Below are positions 34,987 through 39,678 of a stretch of DNA of 39,678 nucleotides, piece after piece. Both the position numbers and the translations under genes were made by a program. The stretch is from Leptolyngbya sp. PCC 6406 (GTDB lineage: Bacteria; Cyanobacteriota; Cyanobacteriia; Phormidesmidales; Phormidesmidaceae). Every line of letters starts with the position of its first letter. The first letter of the stretch is position 1. The DNA lies in NCBI RefSeq assembly GCF_000332095.2, contig NZ_KI913949.1:5131036-5170713 (forward strand), given 5' to 3'. The notes below the pieces were generated by a model that was given only the letters and a program-made list of their open reading frames with translations, did not search any database and was not told where the DNA came from.

Positions 34987-35334
34987 ATGGCCTTCTTCGA
35001 GAATTTCACCTCGGTTATCCGCCAAAAATGGCTGGATTATGTCCAAGCAAATCGGCCCTGGTTAGAACTTCAGATGCGTCAAACCTCCGTGAGGACGCCG
35101 GATGGCGGTCGCCGTCCGTCTTCGTTCCTCGTTCTAGGGGTGATCAATGCTCTGGAGCCCAAGCTCTCTAACCTGATGGTGCCCTTCTACCAACTCAACT
35201 CCGATGAGGATGCGTTGGTGGAGGTACTGGGTTTGAACTTTGACCCCGAGATGGCCCTAGACAATGGTTCTGTACCCCCGATTCTAAATGCGGATGGGGA
35301 TACGCCCTTGCTGGACTCGGCAGACGATCTGTAG
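34987..35334 (+). CDS. DUF5331-type protein between chlL and chlN
   Basis: A 115-residue soluble protein, helical at the start (FENFTSVIRQKWLDYVQANRPWLELQM), then FLVLGVINALEP and an acidic C-terminal half. It resembles the DUF5331 family that sits between chlL and chlN in many cyanobacteria. The gene order suggests a role in dark chlorophyll synthesis, but no activity is established. The ATG has GAGG about 10 bases upstream. chlL lies 115 bp before it and chlN 172 bp after it, so all three may be co-transcribed. Confidence 0.82.
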   Translation: MAFFENFTSVIRQKWLDYVQANRPWLELQMRQTSVRTPDGGRRPSSFLVLGVINALEPKLSNLMVPFYQLNSDEDALVEVLGLNFDPEMALDNGSVPPILNADGDTPLLDSADDL

Positions 35335-35389
35335 CCTACGCGCTAGGTGCTTAAGTACGCGCCTTCGACAGATGCGGTTCCTCTTCTAA

Positions 35390-36928
<1,539 letters not shown>

Positions 36929-36957
36929 GTTCTCGCCATTGCTAAACCTAAGCTGCG

Positions 36958-36988
36958 GCCCCAATTGTTTAGGCAATTGGGGCTTTTT
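36958..36988 (+). terminator. Intrinsic terminator after chlN
   Basis: A perfect 10-bp stem GCCCCAATTG / CAATTGGGGC with loop TTTAGG, followed by TTTTT. It ends the chlL-DUF5331-chlN transcript. Confidence 0.93.
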
Positions 36989-37089
36989 GTCGCGCGATCG
37001 CAGATCTAAACTGCACGGATTGATCAGGCTCTTTAAATCTTCCTTACAATGCTTCAAACCCCTCCCCAAGCCGCCGCTATACTGAGTCA

Positions 37090-37160
37090 TTCCACCTAAT
37101 CACCCGTATAGGGGTGTTAGGCTGACAGATTTCCACCTAATTACCCGTATGGGGGTGTTA
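37090..37160. repeat. Two 30-bp direct repeats, each with an internal hairpin
   Basis: Copies at 37090-37119 and 37131-37160 differ at 2 positions; both run from TTCCACCTAAT to GGGGTGTTA. Each can fold by CCTAA...CACCC pairing with GGGTG...TTAGG or a close variant. The 5' and 3' tips (CCTAA / TTAGG) resemble integron core sites, but each unit is too short to be an attC site. Confidence 0.75.
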
Positions 37161-37186
37161 TACAGAACGATTCCCTATCATAAAGA

Positions 37187-37193
37187 GTTAGGC
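37187..37193 (+). other. Integron core-like heptamer GTTAGGC
   Basis: Fits the attC/attI core consensus GTTRRRY and marks the left edge of the AT-rich island, 68 bp before the MltR-like gene. A second GTTAGGC is at 37116-37122. A heptamer alone is weak evidence; it is listed because of the attC-like site at 37859-37946. Confidence 0.35.
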
Positions 37194-37261
37194 TTCGGAG
37201 GCAGGTACACGCTTATAGCGTCATCTCGATTCATCCACTACAGAGTCAATAAGCTTCCGAT

Positions 37262-37849
37262 ATGAACGAAAAAATTCAAGATTACGTTGTTGCACAGACA
37301 CAGAAAGTCGTTCAGTTTCGCCAAGCATTAACTTCAGAATCTGATCGTGGATGTGCGCTGTTTGCGGCGGCGTATTTAGATGTGTGTCTTTCGGATCTGC
37401 TTTATGTATCACTTGTAGAAAACAAGAATATTGACAAGGATCTCTTTGAAGGAACAGCACCTTTATCAAACTTCTCATCCAGGATCAAACTTGCTTACTA
37501 CTTGGGACTAATTTCACGAAATTGCAGACGCGACCTAGATATTGTCAGAGGCATTAGAAATGATTTTGCACATAAGCCAGAGATCATTTCATTTGAAACT
37601 CAATCGATTCGTGACCGTTGCAAGAATTTGTCCTTTTCTTACCAGGAAAAGGATGCTGATCCGCGTTCACATTTTACGGCTGCTGTAATGAGGATGTTAA
37701 GCCATATTCACATAGCTACACTTACAGCTACACCCCATGCTGAGAAACTTGATGATACACCTTCTGAAGAAGATAAAAAAGGTCATCGTGAGCTAATTGA
37801 GAAAATCGTAGAAAAGATAAACAGTGATGCTTCTACACAGGAAGAGTAA
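37262..37849 (+). CDS. MltR/MtlR-family-like protein
   Basis: The 195-residue protein resembles the mannitol-repressor (MltR) family. It has SESDRGCALFAAAYLDVCLSDLL at about 25-47, LFEGTAPLSNFSSRIKLAYYLGLI near 61-84, and RGIRNDFAHKPE near 100-111. The C-terminus is a charged tail. The RN-x-x-AH motif is also seen in HEPN-type nucleases, so an RNA-related or toxin-like role is conceivable but not shown. GC content is distinctly lower than in chlN next door, suggesting foreign origin. No ribosome-binding site is evident. The stop codon lies 9 bp before the attC-like site, the arrangement of a gene cassette. Confidence 0.8.
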   Translation: MNEKIQDYVVAQTQKVVQFRQALTSESDRGCALFAAAYLDVCLSDLLYVSLVENKNIDKDLFEGTAPLSNFSSRIKLAYYLGLISRNCRRDLDIVRGIRNDFAHKPEIISFETQSIRDRCKNLSFSYQEKDADPRSHFTAAVMRMLSHIHIATLTATPHAEKLDDTPSEEDKKGHRELIEKIVEKINSDASTQEE

Positions 37850-37858
37850 ACTGAAGAA

Positions 37859-37946
37859 GCCTAACAACCCCAATGCACACCGACCGCCGAGAAGTTGTCG
37901 GTTGGAATTTAAGGTTATCTGCGGCGGGTGATTGGGAACGTTAGCC
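37859..37946 (+). other. attC-like recombination site (88 bp)
   Basis: It starts GCCTAACAA and ends ACGTTAGCC, so its tips are complementary in 6 of 7 positions. Inside, a short unpaired spacer (AAC against GTT) is followed by paired CCCAAT blocks, then CACC and CGCCG blocks with unpaired bases, and a central loop of about 35 bases. This matches the R-spacer-L architecture of integron attC sites, and the length falls within the usual 57-141 bp. It directly follows the MltR-like gene. The right tip GTTAGCC departs from GTTRRRY at one base. No integrase is in the window. Confidence 0.6.
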
Positions 37947-38045
37947 CTCCAATCTGAGATGGAGATGTAGTGGAAATATCATTTGCTAGATGCAAGCTTC
38001 AGGTTCTTGAGTAGCCTCCGCGAGTTACAAAAGCAGAAAAAATGA

Positions 38046-38074
38046 TTAAAAAAAGCAATGAGTTGTCGTACAAT
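38046..38074 (+). promoter_or_regulatory. Possible promoter of the QueC-like gene
   Basis: TACAAT (38069-38074) is a good -10 hexamer with an AT-rich TTAAAA 17 bases upstream (38046-38051). It would start transcription about 20 bases before the GTG start codon. By eye only. Confidence 0.4.
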
Positions 38075-38100
38075 ACTGACTTTGTAAGAGAGATGTTATT

Positions 38101-38706
38101 GTGAAATCGGGCTTGCCTGAAGTAAATCTACTGCTGAGTGGTGGGATAGATTCAACAGCCCTGGTTGCTTTCTATCTCTCACGAGGACTGCTTGTGAAAG
38201 GGTTTCATTTCAACTATGGCCATCCTAGTTTTGCTGCTGAAAAACGTGCGGTTGAGAAAATTTCATCTCACTATAAAATTCCTGTAACAGGAATCGACTT
38301 AGGCTTATCAATAGTTAGTAATAAGGGAGAGTACTATTGCCGCAACGCTACATTATTATTTTCTGCTGCCAGCATTTCTTCCTCCAAGTCAGCTAGATTT
38401 GCTATAGGCATTCATAAAGGTACTCCATACTACGATTGCTCTAAAGCCTTTGTTGATGACATCCAAAGAATTTTCGATGGATATTTTAGTGGTTCTGTCC
38501 AAATTGAAGCCCCATTCTTAGGGCTTACAAAGAACGAGATATTAAGTCTCTGTGGTGAATTAAAAGTTCCAGTTGAAATCACCTATAGCTGTGAGCGAAG
38601 TAGCGATATTCCTTGTGGGGAATGCTCATCCTGTATTGATAGGAGAGTGTTAAATGGTAAGCCTTCAGGGGTTCACGAAGAATTAAGGGTTCCAGGGTCT
38701 CGATAG
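38101..38706 (+). CDS. QueC-like PP-loop enzyme, 3' end replaced by an IS66 element
   Basis: QueC enzymes convert 7-carboxy-7-deazaguanine to preQ0 using ATP. This 201-residue relative keeps the PP-loop SGGIDS (13-18), the FNYGH motif, the RN pair (YYCRNA), and the four zinc cysteines C164, C172, C175 and C178. It diverges elsewhere: the usual VPxRN is YYCRN, and a YDCSKAF segment is present. It may therefore belong to QueC-like proteins of other systems (for example QatC or type IV CBASS) rather than queuosine synthesis. From residue 186 on, the reading frame runs through the IS66 left end (38657), so the last 16 residues are not original. The start is GTG with AGAGAG upstream. GC is low. 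Confidence 0.82.
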   Translation: MKSGLPEVNLLLSGGIDSTALVAFYLSRGLLVKGFHFNYGHPSFAAEKRAVEKISSHYKIPVTGIDLGLSIVSNKGEYYCRNATLLFSAASISSSKSARFAIGIHKGTPYYDCSKAFVDDIQRIFDGYFSGSVQIEAPFLGLTKNEILSLCGELKVPVEITYSCERSSDIPCGECSSCIDRRVLNGKPSGVHEELRVPGSR

Positions 38707-39678
38707 GGGTTAAGGTAGGCTCATGAGTGAAGGCAACGAGCCCACCATAGACATCGGCGGCATCTCCATTTCTGTGTCAGATTGGGATGCCACCCCGGCT
38801 AGCGTAAAAAAAGCTCTGGTGTGCGCTCTCATTGAGACCATCAGTCGCTTAGAAGAGCGGGTGAGCCACCTCGAAGAGCAACTCAACCAGAATTCGCAAA
38901 ACTCATCGTTGCCGCCTTCAAAGGATGGATTCGGCCCCCCTAAGCCAGACCCGGAGGGCAAAGGCAAAGGGAAGCGGAAGCGCGGAGGCCAACCGGGACA
39001 CAAAGGATATTCCCGCAAGCTGTATCCCCTAGAAGCCTGCAAACAGGTGTTCGAGCATCGCCCCAAGACCTGTGGGCATTGTGGAGAGCCGCTATCAGGA
39101 AACGACCCAGCGCCCTATCGGCACCAGATTGTCGAACTACCGCCAATTGAGCCCATCGTCATCGAGCATCGCCTGCACGCCTTAGATTGTGAGCACTGCG
39201 GTAAAACCACCCGTAGCAAATTACCAGCAGAGGTGCATCAAGGCGGTTATGGTGAGCGGTTGAGTGCAGTAGTGGCCTTACTGAGTGGCGCTTATCGCCA
39301 AAGCCATCAGCAGGTGAAGACCTGTCTAGCAGCGCTGTTTGAGATCGAGATTTCTGGCGGCAGCATCAACCGGCTACGCCGAGAAGCCAGTGCGGCACTG
39401 GGGCAGCCAGTAGCTGAGGCGCAAGGCTACGTGCAGGGGGAAGCGGTGATTCACAGTGATGAGACTAGCTTTCGCCAGGGGAACAGCGATGGCCAGAATC
39501 AGGCCCAGCGACAGGGTTGGCTGTGGGTGCTGGTGACGCCGATGGTGAGTGTGTTCAGCATTCTGTTGAGCCGGTCTCAAGCCGCCGCCCAAGCACTGAT
39601 TGGCCCAGCCTATGACGGCATTGTGGTCTCAGACCGCTACAGCGGCTATGGGTGGATTGATATTAGCCAACGCCAGGT
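38657..39678 (+). mobile_element. IS66-family insertion sequence, left part (runs off the window)
   Basis: The left end is placed at GTAAGCCTTCAGGGG because IS66 elements are known to begin GTAA and to duplicate 8 bp. The preceding 8 bp, GTTAAATG (38649-38656), is the predicted target duplication, lying inside the QueC-like gene. Only a tnpC-type gene is seen, as in the ISBst12 subgroup. The right end is beyond the window. Confidence 0.75.
38723..39678 (+). CDS. IS66-family transposase (TnpC), 3' end outside window
   Basis: 318 codons are visible. An N-terminal leucine-zipper-like segment (ISRLEERVSHLEEQLNQNSQNSSLPPS at about 40-66) is the IS66 hallmark. A Lys/Arg/Gly-rich stretch (GKRKRGGQPGHKG) and a zinc-finger region with CGHCG and CEHCG follow. 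The catalytic domain then has aspartates in IHSDETSF and VVSDRYSGY; the final glutamate would be downstream. ATG 38723 has AAGGTAGG 6 bases upstream. The frame is open to the window end, so nothing indicates decay. Confidence 0.93.
   Translation, partial: MSEGNEPTIDIGGISISVSDWDATPASVKKALVCALIETISRLEERVSHLEEQLNQNSQNSSLPPSKDGFGPPKPDPEGKGKGKRKRGGQPGHKGYSRKLYPLEACKQVFEHRPKTCGHCGEPLSGNDPAPYRHQIVELPPIEPIVIEHRLHALDCEHCGKTTRSKLPAEVHQGGYGERLSAVVALLSGAYRQSHQQVKTCLAALFEIEISGGSINRLRREASAALGQPVAEAQGYVQGEAVIHSDETSFRQGNSDGQNQAQRQGWLWVLVTPMVSVFSILLSRSQAAAQALIGPAYDGIVVSDRYSGYGWIDISQRQ

Noticed and set aside
37090-37160. Possible CRISPR array (two similar hairpin repeats)
   Set aside because: Only two copies with an 11-bp gap, too short for a spacer, and no cas genes nearby.
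37095-37193. A second, upstream attC site ending at GTTAGGC 37187-37193
   Set aside because: The arms between ACCTAAT and GTTAGGC do not pair beyond the tips, so only the core heptamer is noted.

Overview
The window looks like a chromosomal segment of a cyanobacterium. The palindrome GCGATCGC (HIP1) occurs many times. The genes include chlD, chlL, chlN, a DUF5331-type gene next to chlL, a cyanobacterial-type glutamate-cysteine ligase, a DnaK3-like/DnaJ pair and several pentapeptide-repeat proteins. I cannot name the genus from sequence alone. Most of the window is GC-rich; the last part (about 37.2-38.65 kb) is clearly more AT-rich.

Layout. 0.1-5.2 kb (minus strand): a pentapeptide-repeat protein, a class III nucleotide cyclase with repeated helical modules, and the Mg-chelatase subunit gene chlD. 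5.4-13.4 kb: a small protein made of two similar halves, a Deg/HtrA protease, folE, an SDR oxidoreductase, a LapA-domain membrane protein, a TPR-DUF4870 membrane protein, a thioredoxin-fold-like protein and a complete IS5-type insertion sequence. 13.6-20.3 kb: an unknown membrane protein, an aldo/keto reductase, a LysM/M23 cell-wall protein, trmL and gshA. 20.4-25.1 kb: a 205-bp MITE, tRNA-Leu(UAG), dnaK with a long repetitive tail, and dnaJ. 25.1-33.3 kb: an orphan sugar-ABC permease, a PAS-GAF histidine kinase, 3' remnants of a lysE-type exporter gene and of an lrp/asnC-type regulator gene, a pentapeptide/membrane protein, a TPR protein with probable 5' decay, and a Tat-exported flavin amine oxidase. 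33.9-37.0 kb: chlL - DUF5331 - chlN, ending in a strong terminator. 37.1-39.7 kb: an accessory AT-rich island with an MltR-like gene, an attC-like recombination site, a QueC-like gene, and an IS66-type element that appears to have cut off the 3' end of the QueC-like gene and runs out of the window.

How the genes fit together. chlL and chlN encode two of the three subunits of dark-operative protochlorophyllide reductase (chlB is not here), and chlD encodes a subunit of the chelatase that starts the chlorophyll branch, so much of the core is chlorophyll synthesis. folE (pterins), gshA (glutathione), trmL (tRNA wobble methylation), DnaK/DnaJ and Deg protease are housekeeping or stress functions. 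The most interesting accessory feature is the terminal island. The MltR-like gene stops 9 bp before an 88-bp imperfect inverted repeat with attC architecture, and a GTTAGGC core-like site lies upstream, so the MltR-like and QueC-like genes could be consecutive integron-type gene cassettes. The QueC-like protein has diverged from canonical QueC, and related proteins are known in anti-phage systems, so a defence role is possible but unproven.
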